Origin: Rhodospirillaceae bacterium
Lineage (GTDB): Bacteria > Pseudomonadota > Alphaproteobacteria > JAEULC01
Assembly: GCA_023266845.1 (NCBI GenBank)
Contig: JAHFPH010000014.1
Span: 1 to 41,006 of the forward strand
DNA: 41,006 nt
Direction of reading: 5' to 3'
Positions within the stretch are counted from its first letter, which is position 1, and every line of letters begins with the position of its first letter. Both the position numbers and the translations under genes were made by a program. Of this stretch, positions 24,073 to 35,753 are shown piece after piece. The notes under the pieces are model-generated. The model made no database searches. It saw only the letters and a list, made by a program, of their open reading frames with translations, and had not been told where the DNA came from.

Positions 24073-24906
24073 ATGTTCCGTCGCAACGAGCTTAAGCGGC
24101 GATTGCTGAAGGGCAAGAAGGCGTTCGGCGTTTTCCTCGATTTGGGCCATGCGCCGGTCGCCGAGATCTGCGCGGCGGCGGGCTACGACTGTGTGCTGAT
24201 CGACCGCGAGCACGGCATGGGCGACATCCACTCCGCCATCGCCGAGATGGCCGGGGCACAGGCCCATGGCGCCACGGCGCTGGTGCGCGTCAAGGCGAAC
24301 GATCCGGTTGAGATCAAACTGGCGCTGGATATCGGGGTCGAGGGTGTGATGATCCCGGCGATCAACAATGCGTCCGAGGCCAGGCGCGCGGCGCAGGCCT
24401 GCGTCTATCCGCCCCGTGGGATTCGCGGCTTCGCGGCGTCGATCGTGCGCGCCTCCAGCTATGGCCTCCATGCGGCGGAATACCTGAAACGCGCGCGCGA
24501 CGAATTGCTGGTGATCGGGCAGATCGAGACGCGCGAGGGCGTCGAGGCGGCGGACGCCATCGCCGCGACCGAGGGCATCGACATGATCTTCGTCGGGCCC
24601 TACGACCTGACCAACAGCTATGGCCATCTGGGCGAGCCCGACCACAAGGAGACGCTGAAAGCCATCGCGCGGGTCGAGAAGGCCGCGAAGAAACACGGCA
24701 AGCTTTTGGGCGCGATTCCCACGCCCGCGCGCTCGGCGGATGGCCTTTACCGCGGCGGCTACGATCTGGTGATCTCGCATAGCGACGTGGTGATGGTGCG
24801 CGCCGCCGCCGAGGCCGACGTGGCGGCGATGCGCGCGCTGACCCGCGGCGGCAAGGGCGCCAAAGCCCGCGCGGGCGGCGGTCTGTTCGGTTCGGGAAAG
24901 AAATGA
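24073..24906 (+). CDS. HpcH/HpaI-family aldolase
   Basis: A 277-residue class II pyruvate-dependent aldolase resembling HpaI and GarL. The general-base histidine is H47 in LIDREHGMGD, and the pyruvate-binding arginine is R72 in LVRVKAND. The metal ligands are E152 in IGQIETREGVE and D178 in FVGPYDLTNSYG. PPRGIRGFAAS near 113 closes the substrate loop. Such enzymes reversibly cleave 4-hydroxy-2-keto acids into pyruvate and an aldehyde. A GGAG site lies just before the ATG. The glycine-rich basic tail (about 255-277) is longer than usual. It overlaps the NAD(P)HX repair gene by four bases (ATGA), an odd pairing that may only reflect compact packing. Confidence 0.88.
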   Translation: MFRRNELKRRLLKGKKAFGVFLDLGHAPVAEICAAAGYDCVLIDREHGMGDIHSAIAEMAGAQAHGATALVRVKANDPVEIKLALDIGVEGVMIPAINNASEARRAAQACVYPPRGIRGFAASIVRASSYGLHAAEYLKRARDELLVIGQIETREGVEAADAIAATEGIDMIFVGPYDLTNSYGHLGEPDHKETLKAIARVEKAAKKHGKLLGAIPTPARSADGLYRGGYDLVISHSDVVMVRAAAEADVAAMRALTRGGKGAKARAGGGLFGSGKK

Positions 24907-26381
24907 AGCGCGCCGCCGCGCACGGCCCGGAGCTTCTGACCGTCGCGGAAATGGCGCGCTGCGACCGGGAAACGGTTCGCACGGGCGTCAAAGGCGAAAG
25001 ACTCATGCTCGACGCCGGCACGGCCGTCGCGCGCGAGGTGCTGCGGCGGTTCGAGCCGTGTTCCGTCGCGGTGCTGTGCGGACCGGGCAACAATGGCGGC
25101 GACGGATTCGTGGCCGCCCGGCTGCTGGCGCAAAAGAAATTCCGCGTGCGACTTGCCCTGTTGGGCAGGCGCGAGGCGTTGCAGGGCGACGCGGCGATCC
25201 ACGCGGCGAAATGGAAGGGCAGGGTCGAGGCCTTCACGCCCGCTTGCGTCGCGGGCGCGAGGGTTGCCATCGACGCGGTGTTCGGCGCGGGACTTTCCAA
25301 GCCCTTGGGCGACGACGTGGCGGCGGTGTTCACGGCACTCGCCAAAGCGAAGCTGCCGGTCGTCGCGGTGGACGTGCCGAGCGGCGTGCATGGCGATTCC
25401 GGCGCGGCGCTCGGCCCAGCGCCGCAATGCGTGCTGACCGTTACCTTTTGCCGCAAGAAGCCTGGCCATCTGTTGCTGCCGGGCCGCGCGCTGTGCGGCG
25501 AAACCGTTGTGGCCGATATCGGCATCGCCGAGCGGACCGTGGTGGCGGTGTCGCCCAGCACGTTCGAGAACACACCTGCGCTGTGGCAAGACGCGCTGCC
25601 GAAGGAGCGTTTGGACTGGCACAAATATAGCCGCGGCCACGCGGTGATCGCGGGCGGCGCCGAGATGACCGGCGCGGCGCGTCTGGCGGCGCAGGGCGCG
25701 ATGCGCGCGGGCGCGGGGATCGTGACGCTCATAAGCCCGCCCGAGCTGAAACCGCACTACATGGCGGCCTTGCCCAATGTCGTGGTGCGCGCGGCGAAGG
25801 ACTTGCAGGAATTCGAGGCGCTGATCGGCCAGGAGCGGGTGGGCGCGCTGCTGATCGGGCCGGGCTACGGCGTAGGCCTGGAGACGCGCGCGCGCGCCCT
25901 GGCCGTCTTAAAAACGCGCAAGCCCTGCGTGCTCGATGCCGACGCGCTGAGCTCGTTCGAGGATGCGCTGCCTCTGCTGAAGCATTCGCTGCACGAAAAT
26001 GCCGTGCTGACCCCGCATGACGGCGAGTACGACCGCCTGTTCGGCAAGCGCGACGGCTCGCGCCTCGAGCGCGCGCGCTGGGCGGCTAGGGAGAGTGGCG
26101 CTGTCGTGTTGCTAAAGGGCTACGACACGGTGATCGCCCGGCCGGACGGCCGCGCCGTCATAAATTCCAACGCGCCGGCCAATCTGGCGACGGCCGGGGC
26201 GGGGGACGTGCTGGCGGGCATGATCGCGGGGCTGCTGGCGCAGGGAATGCCGGCGTTCGAGGCGGCCTGTGCCGCCACCTGGCTGCACGGCGCGGCGGCA
26301 ACGGCATTCGGACCGGGCCTTATCGCCGGCGATTTGCCGGAAATGCTGCCGAAAGTATTGCGCGGGCTTGTGACTTTGTAA
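24903..26381 (+). CDS. nnr: Bifunctional NAD(P)HX epimerase/dehydratase
   Basis: A 492-residue repair enzyme. The N-terminal epimerase domain (about 1-215) has LCGPGNNGGDGFVAARLL near residue 58 and the catalytic aspartate region AIDAVFGAGLSKPLG and VAVDVPSGVHGDSG. The C-terminal ADP-dependent dehydratase domain (about 225-490) has SRGHAVIAGGAEMTGAARLA near 240, LIGPGYGV near 318, LTPHDGEYDRLFG near 365 and the ATP-site loop NLATAGAGDVLAGMIAGLL near 425. It restores damaged hydrated NADH and NADPH. The dehydratase loop has AGAGD where TGTGD or AGTGD is common. It starts within the aldolase stop codon. Confidence 0.95.
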   Translation: MKRAAAHGPELLTVAEMARCDRETVRTGVKGERLMLDAGTAVAREVLRRFEPCSVAVLCGPGNNGGDGFVAARLLAQKKFRVRLALLGRREALQGDAAIHAAKWKGRVEAFTPACVAGARVAIDAVFGAGLSKPLGDDVAAVFTALAKAKLPVVAVDVPSGVHGDSGAALGPAPQCVLTVTFCRKKPGHLLLPGRALCGETVVADIGIAERTVVAVSPSTFENTPALWQDALPKERLDWHKYSRGHAVIAGGAEMTGAARLAAQGAMRAGAGIVTLISPPELKPHYMAALPNVVVRAAKDLQEFEALIGQERVGALLIGPGYGVGLETRARALAVLKTRKPCVLDADALSSFEDALPLLKHSLHENAVLTPHDGEYDRLFGKRDGSRLERARWAARESGAVVLLKGYDTVIARPDGRAVINSNAPANLATAGAGDVLAGMIAGLLAQGMPAFEAACAATWLHGAAATAFGPGLIAGDLPEMLPKVLRGLVTL

Positions 26382-26430
26382 TTCCCCGGCCCGGGCCTAT
26401 CTTTATCGGATCAAGGCAGGGAGAACGCAT

Positions 26431-26973
26431 ATGGCAGCCAGCATCGGCACGCCCGCGCCCGATTTCACCGCGACCGACAGCAACGGCAAGCCGCGCTCGC
26501 TCGCCGAGTTCAAGGGCAAGACCGTGGTGCTGGAATGGACCAATCGCGGCTGCCCCTATGTGCGCAAGCATTACGACGGTGGCAACATGCAGGGCCTGCA
26601 GAAAAAATACGCCGACAAGGGCGTGGTGTGGCTGACCGTCATGTCGTCGGCGCCGGGCAAGGAAGGCTATCTGACCGCCGGCGACGCGAACACGCATGTG
26701 AAGAGCGTGCGCGCCGCGCCGGCGGCGGTGCTGATGGACCATGACGGCAAGCTGGGGCAGCTTTACGGCGCAATGACCACGCCGCATTGCTTCGTGATCG
26801 ACAAGGCCGGAAAGCTCGCCTATGCCGGCGCGATCGACGACAAGCCATCGACCAATTCCGGCGACATTCCCGGCGCGACCAACTACGTCGCTGCGGCCCT
26901 GGACGCGCTGCTCGCGGGCAAGCCGGTGCCGACAGCGTCGACCAAGGCGTACGGATGTTCGGTGAAATACTAG
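26431..26973 (+). CDS. Peroxiredoxin-like (AhpC/TSA-redoxin) protein, cytoplasmic copy
   Basis: A 180-residue thioredoxin-fold protein without a signal peptide. It has the redoxin opening IGTPAPDFTATDSNGKPRSL and a single active-site cysteine in WTNRGCPYVRKHYDGGNMQ, in the position of the peroxidatic cysteine rather than a CxxC pair. APAAVLMDHDG, MTTPHCFVIDKAGKLAYAGA and DDKPSTN follow. The end, TKAYGCSVKY, places a second cysteine that could serve as the resolving residue. It is a close paralogue of the exported protein at 27833-28453. A good GGGAG ribosome site precedes the start, and the DsbD-like gene begins two bases after its stop. Confidence 0.87.
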   Translation: MAASIGTPAPDFTATDSNGKPRSLAEFKGKTVVLEWTNRGCPYVRKHYDGGNMQGLQKKYADKGVVWLTVMSSAPGKEGYLTAGDANTHVKSVRAAPAAVLMDHDGKLGQLYGAMTTPHCFVIDKAGKLAYAGAIDDKPSTNSGDIPGATNYVAAALDALLAGKPVPTASTKAYGCSVKY

Positions 26974-26975
26974 CG

Positions 26976-27800
26976 ATGCGGCGTTTGGCGGCGGCGGCCG
27001 TCGCCGCGCTTTGCGTGCATGGTACCGCGATGGCCGCTCAAGGCGATCTGGACAATCTCGTAACAGCGCGCCTTTTGGCCGAGCCCACGGCGCTGGCGCC
27101 GGGCGGCGAGGCGTGGCTGGCGGTGGAGCTTTCGATGAAGCCGGGCTGGCACACCTATTGGCGCAACCCAGGCGATTCCGGTCAGCCCACGGCGATCAAC
27201 TGGATTCTACCCAAGAATTATCGCGCCGGTGCGATCCATTGGCCGGTGCCGCGGCAAATCCCGGCGGGGATCGGCGTCAGCTACGGCTATGCCGACACGG
27301 TGGCGCTGCTGGTGCCGCTTATCGTTCCCAAGCTTGCGCAAACCGGCGCACAGGTCGAAATCGCGGCTACGGTTGAATGGCTGGTGTGCAAGGAGATTTG
27401 TGTGCCGGGCGAGGTGCGATTGTCGCTGAAGCTGCCGGTGGCGGTATCGGCGCCGCCCGACACCGCGGCTAAAACCTTGTTCGACAAGGCACGCGCCGCG
27501 TTGCCCGCCGAGTTAGCCGCTCCCGCCAAGGGCAAGGCTGGCGAGAGCGCGCTCGTGCTGGAACTGCCCGACGAGACGCTCAAGGGAATAGCCGCGCCCC
27601 AGGCCGTGTTCATGCCTTTCGACGACACGCTGATCGACCACGCCGCGCCGCAGACGCTCAAGGGCGCTACCCTGGCGCTGAAGCGAGGCCAGGTACAGGG
27701 CAAGCCGCCGGCTGAGACCGGCGGATTGCTGCTGGTCGAAGACAAGGCTGGGGGAATCAGTCGCGCCTACAACCTTTCCGTTCAGTTCAAGACGGAGTAA
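26976..27800 (+). CDS. Exported DsbD-alpha-domain protein without membrane part
   Basis: A 274-residue protein with a signal peptide (MRRLAAAAVAALCVHGTAMA) and a single DsbD/ScsB N-terminal-type domain. The recognisable core is GWHTYWRNPGDSGQPT near 54-69, then WPVPRQIPAGIGVSYGYAD, and the redox pair in ATVEWLVCKEICVPGEVRL (CxxxC near residues 138-142), as in periplasmic DsbD-alpha-like domains. The eight-helix membrane core and thioredoxin-like gamma domain of full DsbD are absent here, and no separate CcdA-like gene lies next to it. The start at 26976 is preferred over 26955 because it gives a cleaner signal peptide. It probably relays electrons between periplasmic thiols and the neighbouring redoxins. 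Confidence 0.83.
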   Translation: MRRLAAAAVAALCVHGTAMAAQGDLDNLVTARLLAEPTALAPGGEAWLAVELSMKPGWHTYWRNPGDSGQPTAINWILPKNYRAGAIHWPVPRQIPAGIGVSYGYADTVALLVPLIVPKLAQTGAQVEIAATVEWLVCKEICVPGEVRLSLKLPVAVSAPPDTAAKTLFDKARAALPAELAAPAKGKAGESALVLELPDETLKGIAAPQAVFMPFDDTLIDHAAPQTLKGATLALKRGQVQGKPPAETGGLLLVEDKAGGISRAYNLSVQFKTE

Positions 27801-27832
27801 CCTCGGGTCATCTTTAGGTCATGGAGGGTCGC

Positions 27833-28453
27833 ATGAACCGCAGTCTCGCAACGGTTTCCGCAATCGCCGCGCTGGCGCTGGTAGCTGGTGCCGCAAACGC
27901 CGAAATCAAAGCCGGCGCGCCCGCGCCCGAGTTCCAGGTCGTTGACAGCACGGGCAAGATGCGCTCGCTCGGCGAATTCAAGGGCCGGACCGTGGTGCTG
28001 GAATGGACCAACAACGGCTGCCCCTACGTGAAAAAGCACTACGGCGCCGGCAACATGCAGGCGCTGCAAAAGAAATACACCGCCGACGGCGTGGTGTGGC
28101 TGTCCGTGGCGTCCTCGCCCCAGGGCGAGCAGGGCTACGTGACGGCCGAGCAGGCCAACAACGACACCAAGACGCGGGGCGCCGCGCCGACTGCCGTGTT
28201 GCTCGATCCGGGCAGCAAGGTGTCGCGCGCCTATGACGCGCGCAATACACCGCTGATGGTGGTGATCGACGCCAAGGGCACGGTCGCCTATTACGGCGCG
28301 ATCGACGACAAGCCGTCGTCCAATCCCGCCGACATTCCGGGCGCTAAGAATTACGTAGCGCAGGCGCTGGACGAGATCAAGTCGGGCAAGCCGGTCAGCG
28401 TCGCCACCACGCGCGCCTACGGCTGCTACGTGAAATACGCGCCGCAGTCTTAA
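27833..28453 (+). CDS. Exported peroxiredoxin-like (AhpC/TSA-redoxin) protein
   Basis: A 206-residue paralogue of the redoxin at 26431, here with a signal peptide (MNRSLATVSAIAALALVAGA, cleavage after ANA near residue 24). The core repeats AGAPAPEFQVVDSTGKMRSL, WTNNGCPYVKKHYGAGNMQ with a single cysteine, VVIDAKGTVAYYGAIDDKPS, and a C-terminal TRAYGCYVKY cysteine. GGAGG lies five bases before the ATG at 27833, while an ATG at 27821 overlaps that site and is less likely. It should work in the periplasm beside the DsbD-alpha-like protein. A perfect hairpin follows the stop. Confidence 0.9.
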   Translation: MNRSLATVSAIAALALVAGAANAEIKAGAPAPEFQVVDSTGKMRSLGEFKGRTVVLEWTNNGCPYVKKHYGAGNMQALQKKYTADGVVWLSVASSPQGEQGYVTAEQANNDTKTRGAAPTAVLLDPGSKVSRAYDARNTPLMVVIDAKGTVAYYGAIDDKPSSNPADIPGAKNYVAQALDEIKSGKPVSVATTRAYGCYVKYAPQS

Positions 28454-28476
28454 ACCGGCGCAGCCTTAAAACGAAG

Positions 28477-28509
28477 CGGCCGTCCCACAAGGGACGGCCG
28501 TTCGCGTTT
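28477..28509 (+). terminator. Hairpin terminator after the redox operon
   Basis: CGGCCGTCCC at 28477-28486 and GGGACGGCCG at 28491-28500 form a perfect 10-bp stem around ACAA, followed by TTCGCGTTT. The T-run is interrupted but the stem is strong. It separates the redoxin operon from the TIR-like/KAP gene. Confidence 0.75.
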
Positions 28510-28590
28510 CTGCGCCATATCGGTTACGCTTACCCGCAATCGTAGAAGGCCAGGTACCGGCCGCTCCGAAACGTAAGGGGGAGGCGTGTC

Positions 28591-31185
28591 ATGGCAATGG
28601 CCGAGGTGAGCCGAAGCATACCCAAGGTCTACTTGGTCTATGCTTCCAATGACGCCAGAACTGCCGTCGAGGTGGCCCATCTTATTGCGCAGCAGGGGGG
28701 CGTTGTAACTGATTGGGGTCCGGTTGCATCCATTTCCAAGATTGCTCCCACCCGCGACACATCGGACAAAGTTGCAACAGCTGCCTGCCTGATCTGGACG
28801 GAATGGGCCGCTAAAAGTCATCAAGTCTTGGTAGAGGTATCCAGGGCTGCAGAACTGAAATTTCCACTTTTCGTCCTCGACGTGGAAGGTGTTCCTTTGG
28901 AACACTTGCCCGTGCCGAGTTTTGCATTCGAAATACTAAAATTTGATGGGACGCGAGATCGCTCCGATGTGATTCAAGAAATGATGGCGAAAATCCATCG
29001 GCTAACGGTCGAGGAACGCACGCCGTCCAAAGAAAGTACGCAGCGCAGGAAGGCACCGGCCCGCAAGGCACCACGCGCGCCAAGCCCAACTCAGGGCGCG
29101 CCATCCGCGACGACACAGGCACCGCTGCAGCAAGTTCCCGCGCCGGCTGCGAACCTTCCGCCCGGCCCGATCAGTCTTCTGTCCGACACGCCGCTGTCCC
29201 GGGACGACGAGGATCGGTTGGACTTTGTGGTATATGCCAACGCATTGGCTGGCGTGGTCGATTCGCAAAAGACCACCACGCCACTGACTGTGGTTGTCAA
29301 TGCTCCCTGGGGTGCCGGCAAAACGTCGCTTGCGCGTTTGATTGAGCGCCGGCTGGTTGCCAAGCCGGCGGCGGGCGCATCGGCGCCTCATTTCGTGCAT
29401 TGGTTCAATGCATGGCTGCACGTGGACGCGCCCGATCTAGGCGTTGCTCTGGCTGCCAGCGTTGCCATGTCTCTGAACCGGCGGCGGTCGTTGTTGAGCC
29501 GTTTCTTTGCGCCCCTCTCGGGCCAGTTGCTGCCGCGCCGGGTTCAATGGGGCTGGATCGCGGCGTTTGCCTGTATGGTGCTTCTATTCCCCGTCGCATG
29601 GCATACGGAAGCAATCCGCGTATGGCTGACCGATGTCGTCAAACAGTATGTGTTTCAATGCAAGCCGGGCGCGTCATGCTCGAACTCGAAGTGGCTGATC
29701 GACAACGGCTGGGCAATTGCCCTGGTACCACTTGTGATCGTCGGCAGATTTGCATTGCCGATTTTCAAAGTGGCAAACGAATTGAGCGCTCTTGTCGTCA
29801 ACAAGCGTTCACAATCGGCGTTCGGCACCCTACAGGACGTCAATGGCGAAATCGGTAGTTTGCTGCGGCGGGCAAAGCCGGATGCGAACCGGCTAGTGAT
29901 CTTTATCGACGACCTGGACCGCTGCTCGCCGGAGCAGGTCGTCAAGCTGCTGGAGGCGATGAACCTGCTGCTTAGTCATCCGGGCATCGTTATTTTTATC
30001 CTGGCCGATGTGGCGGCCGTCGCGGCATTCGCGCAAATCTCGTTCAAGCGCGTTGCCGAGGTCTACGATCCCGGCTCTCAAGAGTGGAACGCGGACGGCC
30101 AAGTCAACGGTTTGGGGTTCGGCCAGTTGTTTGTTCAGAAAATGATCCAGCTTCAATTCGATCTGCCGGTCCTGAAGTTGAAGATGTCGCGACTGGTCCC
30201 CTCCACCTCCGACGGAGGCAAGGGAACACCCGCCCCCCAACCGGTCGTTGACGAGTTAGGGGTCATCAATCAGAAGCTCGCCTCGAACAAGACCTTCAGG
30301 CGACGGTCCTGGCGCATGACTTATGGCGCATTGCTTTGCTTGATTTTTGTTCAAATTGTCAGCAAATCGCTGGGCTACGAGTATTTCTGGGTTGTCCAAA
30401 AGGCAGCCCAAGTGCTCGGGGTTGTCACTGTGCTGTCCGCGCTCGGGGTTGTCCCTCTGCTGTTCGCGATTGTCACTGTGCTGTCCGCGATTGTCACTGT
30501 GCTGTCCGATATGGTGTGGGCGGCAGTCTTCACTCACCGCATATATTTGAATTACAGAGCGGGCAAGCTCATGGGAAACCTGCGCAAGGCGCTCGACGAG
30601 GAGGTGACGAAGGAGGGGCGCGCCGCCGAGCTGGTGCAAGCCGCACCTACAGGCGCGATCGCGCCCATCTATCACAGCCTGTTGCAATCCGCACTGCAAA
30701 CCAGAGCCGAAGGTAGCGAGAAAGAATTCGTAGAAGCCGCAGAAAAGACCGCGTTTGCATATCTCTCAGGCACGCCTCGGAGCGTTAAGCGAGTCGTCAA
30801 TCGCGTGCGGTTGATGATCTACATCGCCTGGCTCAAGGGCCTTGACCGGGCCGATCCGCCGCTAACTGCTGCGCATATCGGCAAGTGGGTAGCGTTGCAT
30901 GAACGCTGGCCCGGCATTGCGGCGAAGACTACTCGGAATCCACGCCTGTTCGAGCCGCTGAAGAGCGCGTTGTTGAAGAAGGGTAAGGCAAAAAAATCTG
31001 TGCGCGACATCATCGCCCGGCATCAGGACGACCAGGTGCTGCGCCGCTGGTTCAGCGAACAGCCGGACATGGCCGAAGTCCTAAAGTACTTGGCGGAATA
31101 CGACACGGGCGACGACGCACCAGCGAGAAAGCGATCGGGTGCTACCGCAGCGCCGGCTGCGGCCGGCCCCCGGTTTAGGCGATAG
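28591..31185 (+). CDS. TIR-like domain fused to membrane-spanning KAP P-loop NTPase
   Basis: An 864-residue multidomain protein. Residues 10-140 look like a TIR/SEFIR-type domain: KVYLVYASNDARTAVEVAHL opens like a TIR strand-A/helix, and SHQVLVEVSRAAELKFPLFV fits the S-x-x-V-x-x-E segment in which TIR NADases place their glutamate (E82). A Pro/Ala linker (about 145-195) leads to a KAP-family STAND-like NTPase: Walker A NAPWGAGKTS (K244), the KAP motif FVHWFNAWLH near 268, TM helices near 321-336 and 374-391 inserted in the NTPase, Walker B LVIFIDDLDRC (D440, D441), and a further hydrophobic region near 575-650. Codon use and GC differ from the flanking genes, and it stands alone. KAP proteins include phage-exclusion factors; an antiviral role is inferred. 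Confidence 0.82.
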   Translation: MAMAEVSRSIPKVYLVYASNDARTAVEVAHLIAQQGGVVTDWGPVASISKIAPTRDTSDKVATAACLIWTEWAAKSHQVLVEVSRAAELKFPLFVLDVEGVPLEHLPVPSFAFEILKFDGTRDRSDVIQEMMAKIHRLTVEERTPSKESTQRRKAPARKAPRAPSPTQGAPSATTQAPLQQVPAPAANLPPGPISLLSDTPLSRDDEDRLDFVVYANALAGVVDSQKTTTPLTVVVNAPWGAGKTSLARLIERRLVAKPAAGASAPHFVHWFNAWLHVDAPDLGVALAASVAMSLNRRRSLLSRFFAPLSGQLLPRRVQWGWIAAFACMVLLFPVAWHTEAIRVWLTDVVKQYVFQCKPGASCSNSKWLIDNGWAIALVPLVIVGRFALPIFKVANELSALVVNKRSQSAFGTLQDVNGEIGSLLRRAKPDANRLVIFIDDLDRCSPEQVVKLLEAMNLLLSHPGIVIFILADVAAVAAFAQISFKRVAEVYDPGSQEWNADGQVNGLGFGQLFVQKMIQLQFDLPVLKLKMSRLVPSTSDGGKGTPAPQPVVDELGVINQKLASNKTFRRRSWRMTYGALLCLIFVQIVSKSLGYEYFWVVQKAAQVLGVVTVLSALGVVPLLFAIVTVLSAIVTVLSDMVWAAVFTHRIYLNYRAGKLMGNLRKALDEEVTKEGRAAELVQAAPTGAIAPIYHSLLQSALQTRAEGSEKEFVEAAEKTAFAYLSGTPRSVKRVVNRVRLMIYIAWLKGLDRADPPLTAAHIGKWVALHERWPGIAAKTTRNPRLFEPLKSALLKKGKAKKSVRDIIARHQDDQVLRRWFSEQPDMAEVLKYLAEYDTGDDAPARKRSGATAAPAAAGPRFRR
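30415..30510 (+). repeat. In-frame tandem repeats inside the KAP membrane segment
   Basis: Two 27-bp units (30415-30441, 30442-30468) are followed by two 21-bp units (30469-30489, 30490-30510). The shared core is GTCACTGTGCTGTCCGCG, intact in units 1 and 3; unit 4 differs in its last two bases and unit 2 has three substitutions. The 27-bp units add CTCGGG in front. All lengths are multiples of three, giving repeated VVTVLSA/IVTVLSA heptapeptides within a hydrophobic stretch. Near identity between units suggests recent expansion by slippage or recombination. Confidence 0.92.
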
Positions 31186-31188
31186 CCA

Positions 31189-31989
<801 letters not shown>

Positions 31990-32008
31990 GGCGATTTCCC
32001 CTTGGCCT

Positions 32009-34384
<2,376 letters not shown>

Positions 34385-34388
34385 GACG

Positions 34389-34856
<468 letters not shown>

Positions 34857-35003
34857 TGGCGTTCCTCCCAAATGACGAACGGTGTTGTCCCCGGGGCGGC
34901 ATTGCGGTTGGTGGCGAAGTTCCGCGTGCGGCCGCCCTTATCCGTTCTCGACGCCTATCTTGCTGCCGCCGAGCGATGGCGGTCAAGGAGAGGGGGAATG
35001 CGT

Positions 35004-35585
35004 TTAGCGCAGCCCAACTATCAGCAACAGAAGCGCGACAGCCGCGATGACCCCCGCGATCCAAACCCAGCCCGGCAGCCCAGGCTGGGCGGCGGCCGGA
35101 GCGGTGGAGGGCGCGGCGGCCGCTGTTTCGCCCGCGGCGGCTTCCTTAGGCGCCAGCAGCGCGGCGAAGCGGTTGAAGAACTCCTCGGCCATCTTGCGCG
35201 CCACGCCGTCGATCAGCCGCGAGCCGATCTGCGCCAGCTTGCCGCCCACCGTGGCGTTGACCTGGTACGACAGGACCGTGCCGTCGCCGTCAGGAACCAG
35301 GCTCACCTTGGCACCGCCCTTGGCGAAGCCCGCGGCGCCGCCCTGGCCTTCGCCCGAGATCGTATAGCCGTGCGGCGGGTCGATATCGCTGAGCTTCACC
35401 CGGCCCGTGAACTTGGCTTTCACCGGACCGATCGCCGAAGTGACGCGGGCGGTGAACTCGGTATCCGAGGTCTTGTCCACGGATTCGCAGCCGGGAATGC
35501 ATTGCTTCAGCACATCGGGGTCGTTCAGCGCCTTCCATACCGTCTCGCGCGGGGCGGCGATGCGGTATTCACCGGTCATATCCAT
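35004..35585 (-). CDS. CoxG-like SRPBCC protein with C-terminal membrane anchor
   Basis: A 193-residue protein with a START/SRPBCC domain (about 1-145) of the CoxG type: EYRIAAPRETVWKALNDPDV, LKQCIPGCES, GPVKAKFTGRV, and VGGKLAQIGSRLIDGVARKM. A Pro/Ala linker (about 150-168) leads to a single C-terminal TM helix ending LLLLIVGLR, so the protein is tail-anchored in the inner membrane with its domain inside. In Oligotropha, CoxG helps recruit the dehydrogenase to the membrane; a similar role is inferred. GGAGG precedes the start at 35585. It leads the minus-strand cluster and diverges from the TRAP genes. Confidence 0.9.
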   Translation of the reverse strand: MDMTGEYRIAAPRETVWKALNDPDVLKQCIPGCESVDKTSDTEFTARVTSAIGPVKAKFTGRVKLSDIDPPHGYTISGEGQGGAAGFAKGGAKVSLVPDGDGTVLSYQVNATVGGKLAQIGSRLIDGVARKMAEEFFNRFAALLAPKEAAAGETAAAAPSTAPAAAQPGLPGWVWIAGVIAAVALLLLIVGLR

Positions 35586-35753
35586 GGCGGGCGCCTCCGT
35601 TCCTGGAAAAAAGAAAACCGAGCCTCGGCTTCAGACTAGCGGGCATGGGGGCGACTGTCAGCCCGGCGCGCCGACGGTGACAGGTCGGGCGCAGATATGA
35701 TACGGAAACCGCAAGGGACGGCGAAAACAATCCCACGGGGAGGAACCTGAAAA

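Noticed and set aside
30415..30510. CRISPR-like repeat array
   Set aside because: The units are contiguous with no unique spacers and remain in frame within the KAP gene.
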